In this document: piece by piece, positions 7,396 to 16,772 of the stretch
Layout: the number at the start of each line of letters is the position of its first letter
Position numbering within the stretch: the stretch's first letter is position 1
Virus record (IMG/VR): IMGVR_UViG_3300032297_000368
Span: 17,470 to 81,469 of that record
Strand: one strand, 5' to 3'
Origin: a virus
DNA length: 64,000 bases
Program-made: the position numbers and the translations under genes
The notes under the pieces: model-generated
What the model was told of the DNA's origin: nothing
What the model saw: only the letters and a program-made list of their open reading frames with translations
The model's database searches: none

Positions 7396-10300
7396 TTAAT
7401 AACCTATAGGGTAAGACTGATACATTTCGTTGGTTAAATTTGCAGTATATCTAGCACCTCTAGTTATACGAAAGTCTTGTATGTGTCCATAATAAGGTTG
7501 CGATGTTGTGGTACCGCCAATATAATGAGCATTGACAGTGTGATTGTTTGCATCTATCCAAATGGCACCTGATCGTGAACCATCTATGTATATAGAAACA
7601 TTACTATTATAACGTTCAACAGCAACATGAACCCACGTATTACTTGTAATTGCAGCTGTACTAATTCTGTCGGCACCACCCATATAATATCTAACGTTGT
7701 TTGTGGTGGACAGATAAATTAATGGACTGTTTTGTGTTGTTGCACTTCTTTGGTCATAAATTGTTTGTTGTGCTGCACCATATCTATAAATCCAAAACTC
7801 AATGCACCAATTTCCTGTGCCAAAGTTTTCTGTTTCAGAACGTGCTGGTGCCATTTGAAGATAGTCACCAGTTCCGTCAAACCATAAAGAAGTATTCGAA
7901 TACTTATTTTTAAAAGTATTATATGTTCCACCAGCTCTTGATGGTGCTGGCCAAGATTTGGGATCAGCGATAGTTTGAAGATTATGTCTTGTTGTGTAAT
8001 CAACAATACCACCTGTATCAAAATTCATCAACAATACGGTATTGGCAGTTCTTGTTACTGGAGCTGTAGGTGGTGCCGAGTTGGCAGTATAAATCGCATC
8101 GCCTTTAACTATACGTAAATTCGAATAATAACCGAACATAGTAGCATTGTTAAATGCACCTATCGATAGTGGTACTGTTGATAATGTTGGATTAGGTGTA
8201 CCAGATATTGCTACAGCAGGATTAGCCTCACCATTAACCCATACCCTTATACCAGAACTTGTAATAGTAACGGCTAAGTGATTCCATTCCATAGCCTTTA
8301 CAGTTTTAGTAGAAACTACATATTGTGATGTACCATTATTATATTGAAATACTACTGTGCCTGCGGCTCTTAAACCGAAAGACCAATAAGTGGTTGCTGC
8401 AGCAATTGCTTGAGAACCTATTATATGAGGTACAGTTGTAGTTACTGGTAAAGAAATAGCATAGAACCAAAGTTCTATTGTGTAAGGAACTACTACACCA
8501 CTACCTGTTTGCCACCAATCATATAATTCTTTACTATAAGGAATAGTAAAATAATTTCCAGCATCTTGAGCTAACCAACTTGCACCATGTAGGTGTGGTT
8601 GATATGCATTACTACCCCTAAATGGACCAAATGGTATTATTTTAGTATTATCACCATTTCTTGTCACAGCAAAATTATTATTACTTTTATCTCTAAAGCG
8701 ATTATCAGCTAAGAGTAAAAGTTTAGTATTAGCTTCTACAGTTAATGGTTCTGTTGGAGGTGTGAATACTTGTGTACCCGTTGTAGTTTCTGTAGTTTGA
8801 TATAAAGTAGGAACAGAGTTAATTGTAACTCTAAAATTACTAATCCAACCTTTAAATTGTTCGTTTACATCTGTGGTTGCACCAACGGATAAAGGACTCG
8901 ATTGATCTGGAAAAACTATAGCATTATTAGCACGACCAGCTAATATACCGTTCAAAAATATACGGAAAGTTTCGCCGGTTCTAGTAATGCAAAGGTGATT
9001 CCATTTATTCAAATTGGGTGTATAATAAATTGAAGTACTGATACCTAAGCCCGAAGAACCTTGGAATGAAAGTTGTGCAATTGGCAATCCACCGAACGCA
9101 AAATAATACCTACCAGCGCCACCGCCACTGGCGAGACCATTATAACTCCAAACTATACCAAAAACTTGTTGATCGGTTGCTGGATGTATCCAACATTCAA
9201 TACAATGATCGTAGTTCGATAAGTATAAATTTGTGTTTGCAGCTACCGTTATGTAATCTATGTTTGTAGAAGTGCCGTCAAAATAACCAGAATAACCATA
9301 AGGACTAAACGGACTAAAAGAACCAACCGGACCGTTTTGTGCTGCAGGATAAGTTATTAATCCTCCTGTTTTAGAAGTATCGACTAATCTCTTATTATTT
9401 TCACCATCATATGTTTGCATCATTAATAGAACGGTGTTGGCATCTACGTCTGCCGGAACTGTTGGTGGTGTTGTATTGGCAGTCCATAATGCAGTATTTT
9501 TTAATACTCGAAGACCGTGCAGATAACCAATCATAGGACTACCACCGGCAGTTTGACCATCGGCACCAATTGAAGGTCTATTAGCTTTTGTGATAAAAGA
9601 TACGACAGATGTTGAAGTAGCACCAGTCTGTAATCCATTCATAAAAAGTCTTAAAGTATTATTTCTACGAGAGAGTAATAAATGTGTCCAAGCATTACGT
9701 GGCATTTGAGCACCCGTAATTAAAACTGTCGCATTATTTGTTGTTACTGTTACTGCACCTGTAGTTATTGCTTGGCCAATTCTAAGTCTTCCAGTTCCTG
9801 TAGCATCAGACAGAGCATTAGTATCGAAATACATGGACGCAGCAGCATATGTTCCTGTGTAATACACCCAACATTCCCAAGTAAAATCACCAGTTAATAA
9901 GTTAAAATCTGTACTATTTCCTGGATCAGCCAACATGTAGTCGCCAGTGCCATCAAAATAAGTTGATCCTAGTCTTGCTGTATTATTGTATGCAGTATTG
10001 TCACCAAAAGGATTGAAAGGACGTGCAGCAACATCATTGAGTCTTGTTATAGTAAAATTTCTATCACTACGATCAACGAGATATCTATCTTGAAGTGTTA
10101 ATAATACTGTATTCGAATTTTTTTGTAACTTCGTTGTCGGTGGTGTAAATGCAGCACCATAAGCAGAAGCTCTGAGCTGAACTCTAACATCAAATATAAA
10201 TGAAGAGGTAACTACGTTTGTTGTGCCTGATACTCCAATACCAAATGTTGCTGTATTTCTAGGTATAGTTCCTGATAATGTAACAGTTCCTCCTGAAACA

Positions 10301-11433
10301 CCATTAACGTAAATTGTCCATGTATCACCGACACGAGTACAAGCAATATGATTCCATTGACCTAATACTATGCTAACACTTGATGTTATTGAAACGCCAT
10401 AGGTACTTCCATTAACAGTAGCTTGAAATATTGGAGCTGTTGATCCACCAAATCCTAGTCTAAACCCAGCAATTGTAACATTAGATGCTCTTTTTGTTAA
10501 TAAATCACAAGTTCCTGGTACTGCGGATGAAAAGAACCAACATTCTACTGAAAAATCTAAATTCAAAAAGTTTAAGAAATCACTATCAGGCACAGTCATG
10601 TAATCCGCTGTACCATCAAAGTAATAGCACCATTTATCACCATAAGGATAAATTGCTGCTGGATGAATGTCACCAAAAGTTCTGAACGAATGATTACTTG
10701 GAGACATATCACTATTAAATTTAGTTTTCTCAGGACCTATAAGGTGCATAGTAGTTCTATAATATTCACTGTCTCCTGAACCTACCTCATCAATATAATA
10801 CTGAACAGTGTTTTGGTTTTCTGCATCTTTAACATCAATATACATATTGGTAGAAGAACCAGCTGTATTGGGTATTCCATAATAATAACCATTAGCTAAT
10901 AAAGTTGTGTTGGCAGGTATAGTACTACCATTTGCAACTGAATATATCAGAGTGTTTGATGTTGGTGATGAAGAAAAATTGTAATTAAAAGGATAATTTA
11001 AAAGTTTCGGGTTTAGAATTAAACTACCAAAATTTGGCCAAACAGGAAAATCACTATACTGTATGCCATTGACACGTACAGCATTAGTACCATCTCCGTT
11101 TTGAACATATACGTTATAAAAACCTGTTGGTTTTGGTGGTAATAATGCTCTTAATTGTGTTGATGAAACGTATGTTGTAGAATTTGCCTGTTGATAATCA
11201 ACTGTATCGTTATTTGAACTACCAAGAATAACTATAGAACCCGTATCGAAACCTGATCCATTAATTACAACATACGTACCAGTGCCACTTGAACCAGTAT
11301 TAGCCGCAAGATCATCTAAAACATTATAAGATGAATCTGTTATTTGTATTGATTGAATTCTAGGACCAGAAAGACCAAACTGCGCTAGTGTGGATTCTTC
11401 GATATTAAATTCTTTTATTAAATTTGATGGCAT
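7396..11433 (-). CDS. Large tail-fibre protein with five LamG-like domains
   Basis: 1345 residues. The N terminus has the shared IPT/TIG-like module (residues 1-125) and an Ig-like stretch (about 130-215). Five concanavalin/LamG-type repeats follow, each starting with a variant of YFDGTGDYM and continuing to an ECW or EFW strand and a WNHLA/WTHLL-like strand. They start near residues 268, 489, 712, 949 and 1183. Such domains bind carbohydrates, so this is probably a side fibre contacting host surface glycans. The fourth repeat has lost the FDGT motif (it reads NYFTIPY). Confidence 0.75.
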   Translation of the reverse strand: MPSNLIKEFNIEESTLAQFGLSGPRIQSIQITDSSYNVLDDLAANTGSSGTGTYVVINGSGFDTGSIVILGSSNNDTVDYQQANSTTYVSSTQLRALLPPKPTGFYNVYVQNGDGTNAVRVNGIQYSDFPVWPNFGSLILNPKLLNYPFNYNFSSSPTSNTLIYSVANGSTIPANTTLLANGYYYGIPNTAGSSTNMYIDVKDAENQNTVQYYIDEVGSGDSEYYRTTMHLIGPEKTKFNSDMSPSNHSFRTFGDIHPAAIYPYGDKWCYYFDGTADYMTVPDSDFLNFLNLDFSVECWFFSSAVPGTCDLLTKRASNVTIAGFRLGFGGSTAPIFQATVNGSTYGVSITSSVSIVLGQWNHIACTRVGDTWTIYVNGVSGGTVTLSGTIPRNTATFGIGVSGTTNVVTSSFIFDVRVQLRASAYGAAFTPPTTKLQKNSNTVLLTLQDRYLVDRSDRNFTITRLNDVAARPFNPFGDNTAYNNTARLGSTYFDGTGDYMLADPGNSTDFNLLTGDFTWECWVYYTGTYAAASMYFDTNALSDATGTGRLRIGQAITTGAVTVTTNNATVLITGAQMPRNAWTHLLLSRRNNTLRLFMNGLQTGATSTSVVSFITKANRPSIGADGQTAGGSPMIGYLHGLRVLKNTALWTANTTPPTVPADVDANTVLLMMQTYDGENNKRLVDTSKTGGLITYPAAQNGPVGSFSPFSPYGYSGYFDGTSTNIDYITVAANTNLYLSNYDHCIECWIHPATDQQVFGIVWSYNGLASGGGAGRYYFAFGGLPIAQLSFQGSSGLGISTSIYYTPNLNKWNHLCITRTGETFRIFLNGILAGRANNAIVFPDQSSPLSVGATTDVNEQFKGWISNFRVTINSVPTLYQTTETTTGTQVFTPPTEPLTVEANTKLLLLADNRFRDKSNNNFAVTRNGDNTKIIPFGPFRGSNAYQPHLHGASWLAQDAGNYFTIPYSKELYDWWQTGSGVVVPYTIELWFYAISLPVTTTVPHIIGSQAIAAATTYWSFGLRAAGTVVFQYNNGTSQYVVSTKTVKAMEWNHLAVTITSSGIRVWVNGEANPAVAISGTPNPTLSTVPLSIGAFNNATMFGYYSNLRIVKGDAIYTANSAPPTAPVTRTANTVLLMNFDTGGIVDYTTRHNLQTIADPKSWPAPSRAGGTYNTFKNKYSNTSLWFDGTGDYLQMAPARSETENFGTGNWCIEFWIYRYGAAQQTIYDQRSATTQNSPLIYLSTTNNVRYYMGGADRISTAAITSNTWVHVAVERYNSNVSIYIDGSRSGAIWIDANNHTVNAHYIGGTTTSQPYYGHIQDFRITRGARYTANLTNEMYQSYPIGY

Positions 11434-11439
11434 ATTTTA

Positions 11440-11817
11440 TTATATTGGAACAAAAACTCGTAAACCTCTATGTTTCGTAGCATAACTACCATCAGGTTTT
11501 ACAACATAAACGGTAAAATAATCTAAAACATCAATACCAGGAAGAGTAACATTTAATTCTTCTGAACTTACTACAGTTACAAGTGTAGCTGCTACATTGC
11601 CAACATAAACTAACATAGGCGAAGAATAATTATCTCCTAATATTTTAATATAACCAGTTGACGATGGTGATATTCTACCTAATCCATTGTTAGCAAAAGC
11701 ATTATCTGTAGTCCAAACAGAATACAATTTTGGTGGAAATGATGGTCGATTAGCATCATATCCTAGTTTAGCTAATGCTGCGTCATCGATATTATCAGCT
11801 GTTATTTTTTGTGTCAT
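11440..11817 (-). CDS. Short fibre-associated IPT/TIG protein
   Basis: 125 residues, consisting only of the module that begins the two larger downstream fibre proteins: an N-terminal DNIDDAALAKLGYD segment, then a beta-rich IPT/TIG-like fold ending in DYFTVYVVKPDGSYATKH. It could be the attachment piece alone, a base to which fibres dock, or a remnant. It overlaps the spanin gene upstream by 4 bases and is 6 bases from the 1345-residue fibre. Confidence 0.65.
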   Translation of the reverse strand: MTQKITADNIDDAALAKLGYDANRPSFPPKLYSVWTTDNAFANNGLGRISPSSTGYIKILGDNYSSPMLVYVGNVAATLVTVVSSEELNVTLPGIDVLDYFTVYVVKPDGSYATKHRGLRVFVPI

Positions 11818-12074
11818 TTGTTTACTTCATCGAAAATTTTCTTCTGTTCAGCATACCATTCTTGCCATGCTTGCAGTTTAATACGAATCTCATAATAAGA
11901 TTGACTATTATCTGCGGTGTTCTTGATTATCTCACTAATGTTCTTAGTATCTTCAGGAACTTTATTTAGAGTAGGTGCAGGTTGCATTAACTCTGGTGGT
12001 ACTTCTGGAAACTTTTGTTTAACAGGTACAGCAACAGAACAACCGGCAAGTAATAAGATTAAAAGATATTTCAT
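11814..12074 (-). CDS. Outer-membrane spanin lipoprotein (o-spanin, Rz1-like)
   Basis: 86 residues. The N terminus is a lipoprotein signal: MKYLLILLLAGC gives a lipobox LLAGC with the lipidated Cys at residue 12. A proline-rich stretch (FPEVPPELMQPAPTLNKVPE) follows, as in Rz1 proteins. The gene directly follows the i-spanin with a 4-base ATGA overlap. O-spanins pair with i-spanins to fuse inner and outer membranes in the last step of lysis, which implies a Gram-negative host. Confidence 0.8.
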   Translation of the reverse strand: MKYLLILLLAGCSVAVPVKQKFPEVPPELMQPAPTLNKVPEDTKNISEIIKNTADNSQSYYEIRIKLQAWQEWYAEQKKIFDEVNK

Positions 12075-12511
12075 TTTTGTGCCTCTAATGCCTTATTGTA
12101 AAACTTAATGGCTTCTGGCGTGAGAGAACAATCTTTATCTATAACTTCTTTCTGTATTTCAATTTCTTTCTTAACCACATCAATATATTCTTTTTGTAGT
12201 TTAACTTTAGTTACAATCTTCTCTCTGATAACTGTATTTACTTTAGCAGACTTTTCTTCTGCTATGGCAATCTTAGCCTCTAGTTCTTTAACACGAGCCT
12301 GCCATTTCTTTTCAACAGCAATACCACCAAAGAAATATATGGCACCAACCAACATTAGAATGCAAATGATTCTAATTGGTAATAAGTATTTACCAATGAC
12401 TGGTATCTTAGATAGGAAATAAGTTGCGATTGTGCCAAAGAATCCTAGAACTAGGAATGTATTAGCAAGTGCAAGAAAAACCGAATCTGGTAAAAAATTA
12501 AGCAACCACAC
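12071..12511 (-). CDS. Inner-membrane spanin (i-spanin, Rz-like)
   Basis: 146 residues with hydrophobic N-terminal segments (about 8-33 and 45-63), then a long coiled coil (about 68-130) and a C-terminal DCSLTPEAIKFYNKA, like the end of Rz proteins. The second hydrophobic segment makes it longer than lambda Rz in membrane content. Start uncertain: GTG at 12511, or TTG two codons later, which has AAAGG at better spacing; no ATG fits. It is paired with the lipoprotein downstream. Confidence 0.72.
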   Translation of the reverse strand: MWLLNFLPDSVFLALANTFLVLGFFGTIATYFLSKIPVIGKYLLPIRIICILMLVGAIYFFGGIAVEKKWQARVKELEAKIAIAEEKSAKVNTVIREKIVTKVKLQKEYIDVVKKEIEIQKEVIDKDCSLTPEAIKFYNKALEAQK

Positions 12512-12713
12512 CTTTGCGCCTCATGTATGTAATAAATGGATAAAGTTTTTTCTTCTTAACTCCAGGTTCACCATCTTTACCTACACCGGCGCCTGCTATA
12601 TTTCCACCACTGATATTGTTTGTGGGAATTTCTTCTTGTTGTATTGGCTTGCAGACTTTATCGGTACTACACCAATAATATCCAACACCACATTCTTTTT
12701 TGAATTCGTTCAT
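12498..12713 (-). CDS. Small cysteine-containing protein, unknown
   Basis: 71 residues: a short N-terminal part with three cysteines (KECGVGYYWCSTDKVCKPI), a glycine-rich linker, and a basic C terminus (KKKKLYPFITYMRRK). The YYWCSTDKVCKPI pattern resembles small C-x5-C modules I recall from marine T4-like phages, where function is unknown. It overlaps the i-spanin start by 14 bases and the upstream gene by 4 bases (ATGA). Confidence 0.55.
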   Translation of the reverse strand: MNEFKKECGVGYYWCSTDKVCKPIQQEEIPTNNISGGNIAGAGVGKDGEPGVKKKKLYPFITYMRRKGVVA

Positions 12714-13102
12714 TTTATCTGCCTTAGAGTATCTGCGATTTTCATGTCTATAGGTATATCGGAAGAGATTACATCTTGTCCTTTAATACCTCTGACTCGT
12801 TCCGGCATACAACTCAAAAACAACAAATATGTTTTTAAGATATCGTAATCTTCTTTAGGAACTTTAAAAAATAATAATCTAGTAGTAACTTCAACACCAA
12901 AAACATTATTCAAAATAATGAGATGATTAAGAACTAATTGTTCCCTCATCTCATCATATTTTTTGTACCGCTTAAAGAGTTTTTTAAGATAATTAAACCT
13001 TTTCATATCTTCTTTAAATTCACTCATTATGCAGTTTGGCTTGTCGTAAGCTTTAACTGCATAGAGTGTCACGTTCTCATTGGTCAAATTATCGAAATAC
13101 AT
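12710..13102 (-). CDS. Conserved T4-like phage protein, unknown function
   Basis: 130 residues, helical. The segment NCIMSEFKEDMKRFNYLKKL and LNHLIILNNVFG match a protein I recall as conserved in T4-like marine phages next to structural genes. No catalytic motif is visible. It shares one base with the upstream gene (TAATG) and four with the downstream one, so it is expressed within the virion gene block. Confidence 0.6.
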   Translation of the reverse strand: MYFDNLTNENVTLYAVKAYDKPNCIMSEFKEDMKRFNYLKKLFKRYKKYDEMREQLVLNHLIILNNVFGVEVTTRLLFFKVPKEDYDILKTYLLFLSCMPERVRGIKGQDVISSDIPIDMKIADTLRQIK

Positions 13103-13494
13103 TAATCCTCGTCTTCATCCTCCGATACGAGGGAATTAATAGTATCTTCATCGCCAACTTGTGCATAGAAGTCATAATATCCTTCATCGGTAATATAATA
13201 TATCACGTACAAATATATGATATGGTCTTCATTATCATATTGTTTTAAATCGAAAGTGATTTCATCACCTTCTTGGTCGAAATCATACATGACAGGCATA
13301 TCTAGTCCGAAACGATAAAGACATTTTCGAATCTTTTGTATGCCTGCATGTACATCCATTATTAAACCATCAGATAATTCTCGGTTTAATAATGAATTAA
13401 TTTCTCCAACGACCATTGGATTATCAATCGAAGAGGATGCACGTTGAGTCGGCTCATGTGCGTCATGAGCCTGACCTGTAATAATATTAGACAT
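13102..13494 (-). CDS. Conserved phage protein, unknown function
   Basis: 130 residues. The middle part (MYDFDQEGDEITFDLKQYDN) is followed by a tyrosine-rich beta stretch and an acidic C terminus (SEDEDED). It resembles a conserved protein of T4-like marine phages found beside the previous gene. No enzyme motif. It shares one base with each neighbour, so all three genes down from the late promoter at 14322 are likely coupled. Confidence 0.55.
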   Translation of the reverse strand: MSNIITGQAHDAHEPTQRASSSIDNPMVVGEINSLLNRELSDGLIMDVHAGIQKIRKCLYRFGLDMPVMYDFDQEGDEITFDLKQYDNEDHIIYLYVIYYITDEGYYDFYAQVGDEDTINSLVSEDEDED

Positions 13495-14294
13495 TAGTTG
13501 AGTTGTTCGTCATCAGCACCATCGCTAGTCATAGAACGCATTGGAACTAAAGTTTCATACGTTACACGACCTGCACGACCGCCAGTACCTTCTATACGAA
13601 GATTCCAACCTGGTGTTACTCCGCCTTTACGACCTTCAGCGCCAGTTAAAGATAAACTTACTTGAGTACCAACACCACCTGTACCACCAACTACAACAGC
13701 AGCAGTATTTGATTGATAGCCTTCGCCAGCAGCAGTCAATCGAGCTTTCAATAAATTGAAAGTTAAACTTGCAGTGAATCCTGTACCGCTACCAGTATTA
13801 GATGTGAATGGATTGTTAGTAACTGTAGGCAATACTGTGTAATCGCCAGCAGTTGAAATTGAAACGCCAGTTACATTACCATTAGCATTTACAGAGGTAA
13901 CTGTAAGAACTGCGGAAGTTCCTGTGCCGCCAGTAGCTGTAAAGGTATTACCAACAGCATAACCAGTACCATTTGCTGTAATTGCTGTGCCAGTTACACT
14001 AGCATTTGTAGCTACAGTTGCTTGTGAAGTATTTGCACCAGTAATAGTAACTGTTGGTAATGCTGTGAAGCCAGAACCACCTGAAGTTACTGTAACGGAT
14101 GCGATATTACCAGTAGTTACACCAGTAATTTCATCGGTAGAAATACCGAATAAACCTAATTCTATATTTGGAACATAACCACTAGCCGTAGTGTTGGCGT
14201 ATAGTGTTGAACCGTTTGCAGAGACTCCTAATCCACTAGCGACTGGTATGTTAGGCGCTGTATCGCTGGAATCTGTACTTTTATATAAAGACAT
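13494..14294 (-). CDS. Virion structural protein, beta-repeat type
   Basis: 266 residues, rich in Gly, Thr, Ser, Ala and Val. The N terminus (YKSTDSSDTAPNIPVASGL...STLYANTTASGYVPN) matches a structural protein common in T4-like marine phages. Several degenerate repeats follow the pattern SGGSGFTALPTVTITG / GAGYTVLPTV, as in beta-helix or beta-sandwich virion proteins. A perfect late promoter box (14322-14329) and AGGAGAAAAAG ribosome binding site precede the ATG, so it is a late, probably abundant product. Position in the particle unknown. Confidence 0.68.
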   Translation of the reverse strand: MSLYKSTDSSDTAPNIPVASGLGVSANGSTLYANTTASGYVPNIELGLFGISTDEITGVTTGNIASVTVTSGGSGFTALPTVTITGANTSQATVATNASVTGTAITANGTGYAVGNTFTATGGTGTSAVLTVTSVNANGNVTGVSISTAGDYTVLPTVTNNPFTSNTGSGTGFTASLTFNLLKARLTAAGEGYQSNTAAVVVGGTGGVGTQVSLSLTGAEGRKGGVTPGWNLRIEGTGGRAGRVTYETLVPMRSMTSDGADDEQLN

Positions 14295-14321
14295 CTTTTT
14301 CTCCTAATGAGTTATTGTTAT

Positions 14322-14329
14322 TATTTATA
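14322..14329 (-). promoter_or_regulatory. T4-type late promoter box
   Basis: Minus strand reads TATAAATA, the exact T4 late promoter element recognised by gp55. It lies 28 bases upstream of the structural gene start at 14294, leaving a leader of about 20 bases with a good ribosome binding site. The element overlaps the stop region of the preceding gene. Confidence 0.75.
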
Positions 14330-15824
14330 CGTTATCTACCTTTTGTACCTGAGAGTTTAATTCAGGTTCAGGTTCAAATTTGTCATTACCTTTGTTCTTT
14401 TCTTTTGCTTTCTTAACTGCTTCACGTACAATTTGTGCTTTACGTGATTCTTGTATTTGCACAGATTCAGGCACGCAGTTTGGAACTTTCTTGCCACCCT
14501 TCTTTTTCATACCAACCATCTGGTAACCTTTCCAACAAGGGTCTTCACCTTTCATCTCATTAGCTTCAGAAACTTTAGCGGTTTGTTTCTTCATAGCACT
14601 TTTAGCCAAATCACGAGCACGAGACATTGGTGTATGTTTTGCACCTGACTTATCTGTTACAGTGCCGCCTGTAGATTTCTTGTAAGGAGGATCAAAAGGT
14701 GGTGAGTATTTTTGTTTCAAATACTTGTCAACTTTGCGATCATATTCATCTTTAGGTTTCTTAGCAACAGGAGTGGCATTTGGAGAAGGAACAAATGAAT
14801 TAACTGCTTCATCGATCTCACTCATCATATAGTTGGCAACTGTTGAAATGTAATCTTCAGCAAGAGTGATCTTAGATTGAACCCACTCAGGAAGATTATC
14901 ATTATCTTCCAACATGTCATGTACTCTTTGAGCATTGTTGATAATACTTTGTAATTGACCACGAGCCATATCACCTTCGTAATCATACTCTGTTTTTTCT
15001 TTTGCTTCATTCAAGCCATATTTCTTCTTGTACCAATCTGGTGTGCCAGACTTTTTACGGAAATAACGTACAGTTGCCGAATCATTTGCTTGGTCACGAT
15101 ATTTGTTTTCTGCTGTTGTATTGTGACCTTTCATCGCTTCTGCTGCCTTGTGTGCATCTTTAGCAATGTATTCTAATTCAGCATTAGTCTTTTTGTGATA
15201 CTCATGGCCTTCTAATGGATGACGTTGTGATTGGCGACCTTCTTCCAATTCAACTTCTTCATGTAAATCAGCATGGCATGATCTATTTGGGCAACGATCT
15301 ACATGATTCTTGAAGTTTTTTGCATCATCATGAGATTTAAATTTAAAGTAAGCACCTTTATCAGAAGCACCATCATATGTACCGCCATGTTTTTTAAGTC
15401 CAGATACTACATGTTCAGTATCTTTTGCATCAGGTTCATTACCATATTTACTACCATCACTTACGTGAACTAAATGTTCTTCTTCAAGAGATTCAACTTC
15501 TTCTTTCATTGCATCAATCTCTTTTTGCTTTTGTGCTGCCATTTGTTTGTAATGTGAAGGATCAGGTAAACCAGATGCCTTACGTCTTGCAGCATGTTCA
15601 CGTGCTAAACGTTCAGCAGGAGATTCAGGAGGCATCTTAAAGTTTACTTTAATCTTAGCCTCTTGCATTGATCGTTTCTTCACATGATCTACTTGTTGCT
15701 GATATTCTTGTGAATCAACTGTATAATGCTCTTCATCATCCGTAGAACCTTTCGGTCCCTTGTCATGATTAGGATCCATTTTAGCAAAACGAATCGATTT
15801 AAATACTTTAGATGCCTTCTTCAT
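14325..15824 (-). CDS. Lysine-rich accessory virion protein
   Basis: 499 residues, highly charged and mostly helical or disordered. A central block (about residues 118-195) contains HVSDGSKYG and a histidine/cysteine-containing segment DRCPNRSCHADLHEE. Near the C terminus is GEDPCWKGYQMVGMKKKGGK followed by VPNCVPE, a module I recall from other marine phage virion proteins. Acidic peptides EEVESLEEE (108-116) and EEVELEEG (about 195) match a recurrent motif also in the next genes. I infer an internal or head-associated protein; no enzymatic motif. Confidence 0.58.
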   Translation of the reverse strand: MKKASKVFKSIRFAKMDPNHDKGPKGSTDDEEHYTVDSQEYQQQVDHVKKRSMQEAKIKVNFKMPPESPAERLAREHAARRKASGLPDPSHYKQMAAQKQKEIDAMKEEVESLEEEHLVHVSDGSKYGNEPDAKDTEHVVSGLKKHGGTYDGASDKGAYFKFKSHDDAKNFKNHVDRCPNRSCHADLHEEVELEEGRQSQRHPLEGHEYHKKTNAELEYIAKDAHKAAEAMKGHNTTAENKYRDQANDSATVRYFRKKSGTPDWYKKKYGLNEAKEKTEYDYEGDMARGQLQSIINNAQRVHDMLEDNDNLPEWVQSKITLAEDYISTVANYMMSEIDEAVNSFVPSPNATPVAKKPKDEYDRKVDKYLKQKYSPPFDPPYKKSTGGTVTDKSGAKHTPMSRARDLAKSAMKKQTAKVSEANEMKGEDPCWKGYQMVGMKKKGGKKVPNCVPESVQIQESRKAQIVREAVKKAKEKNKGNDKFEPEPELNSQVQKVDNV

Positions 15825-15826
15825 GA

Positions 15827-16750
15827 TTAATCCTCTTTAGCTCGTTTAGTAGCAGTTGCGTACATTACAGACTTAGCGTCTTTACCATAACGTTCTTTGA
15901 AACCTGAAAGACCTTTTTTCATTGACATAACGATATCTTCTTTCTTTTTAGATTCTGAAGCAGTCAATGAACGTTCTTCGAGGGCTTCTAATTCTTCTTT
16001 AGTTAGTTTTTTTACAGCACGACCAATACCTTTTTCACGATTGGACATTCTGCGTTCACGATCTTCAAGGTCTTTATCTCTTTCTGGATCTTCACCTGGA
16101 TCACCATACTGACGGTGTTCATCTTCACCATGGTCAAAAGCATCATTTGATTGATCTTTAGCAGCTTTCTTTATATAAGAACCGAGAGTTGATTTTGCGA
16201 GTTCATCAAGTTGTTCAATATCTTCAACAAAAATTTCATCGAGAGCCTTGATACCTTGTTCATCAAGTTTCTTCAACATACTTGTGAAAGATTCTTTGTA
16301 TAGTTTGGTATTGGTTCTACGTTTTTGATTAGCACCGTAAGTCTTACCTTTTTTACCAGTCTTCTCTTCGGTTTCATCTTCATCTTTGTAATTACGTTCG
16401 TGTTTTAAACCAGTGGCAGTCTTAGTAACTGTACCTTTGGTGTAATTACCCATTCTACGGTGTGCATCAGCAACTGTAGGAAATGCTTCATCGATTTCTT
16501 CAACTTCCTCTTTTACTTTTACATTGTACTCTTTACCACCTGGTCCGATATCAGCAGTTCTTACACCGATAGGTTTCTTGGTGCTAACAACAGCAGGCTT
16601 CTTAGCACGTAAAAGTTTAAAGTCATGAGAATCAATTTTACCATTCTTGTTGGCATCAATTTTATGTTGATTGCCTTTCAGTTCTTCATCCATAACATGT
16701 TGTACTGCATCAGCTACACCTTTCAGTGTTTTGTCGTTATAAGTTGACAT
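15827..16750 (-). CDS. Accessory virion protein with an EF-hand-like loop
   Basis: 307 residues, charged and helical. Residues 32-43 (DANKNGKIDSHD) fit the 12-residue calcium-binding loop of an EF-hand or dockerin motif: acidic/Asn at positions 1, 3, 5, Gly at 6, Ile at 8, Asp at 9 and 12. Acidic peptides EEVEEIDEA (81-89), ALDEIF (about 169-174) and EDIEQLDEL (176-184) match the recurrent [LI]-x-E pattern. It sits 2 bases upstream of the 499-residue protein, so the pair is co-expressed. Probable virion or head-internal protein. Confidence 0.58.
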   Translation of the reverse strand: MSTYNDKTLKGVADAVQHVMDEELKGNQHKIDANKNGKIDSHDFKLLRAKKPAVVSTKKPIGVRTADIGPGGKEYNVKVKEEVEEIDEAFPTVADAHRRMGNYTKGTVTKTATGLKHERNYKDEDETEEKTGKKGKTYGANQKRRTNTKLYKESFTSMLKKLDEQGIKALDEIFVEDIEQLDELAKSTLGSYIKKAAKDQSNDAFDHGEDEHRQYGDPGEDPERDKDLEDRERRMSNREKGIGRAVKKLTKEELEALEERSLTASESKKKEDIVMSMKKGLSGFKERYGKDAKSVMYATATKRAKED

Positions 16751-16772
16751 GTGTTTCTCCTATTTTAATTTT

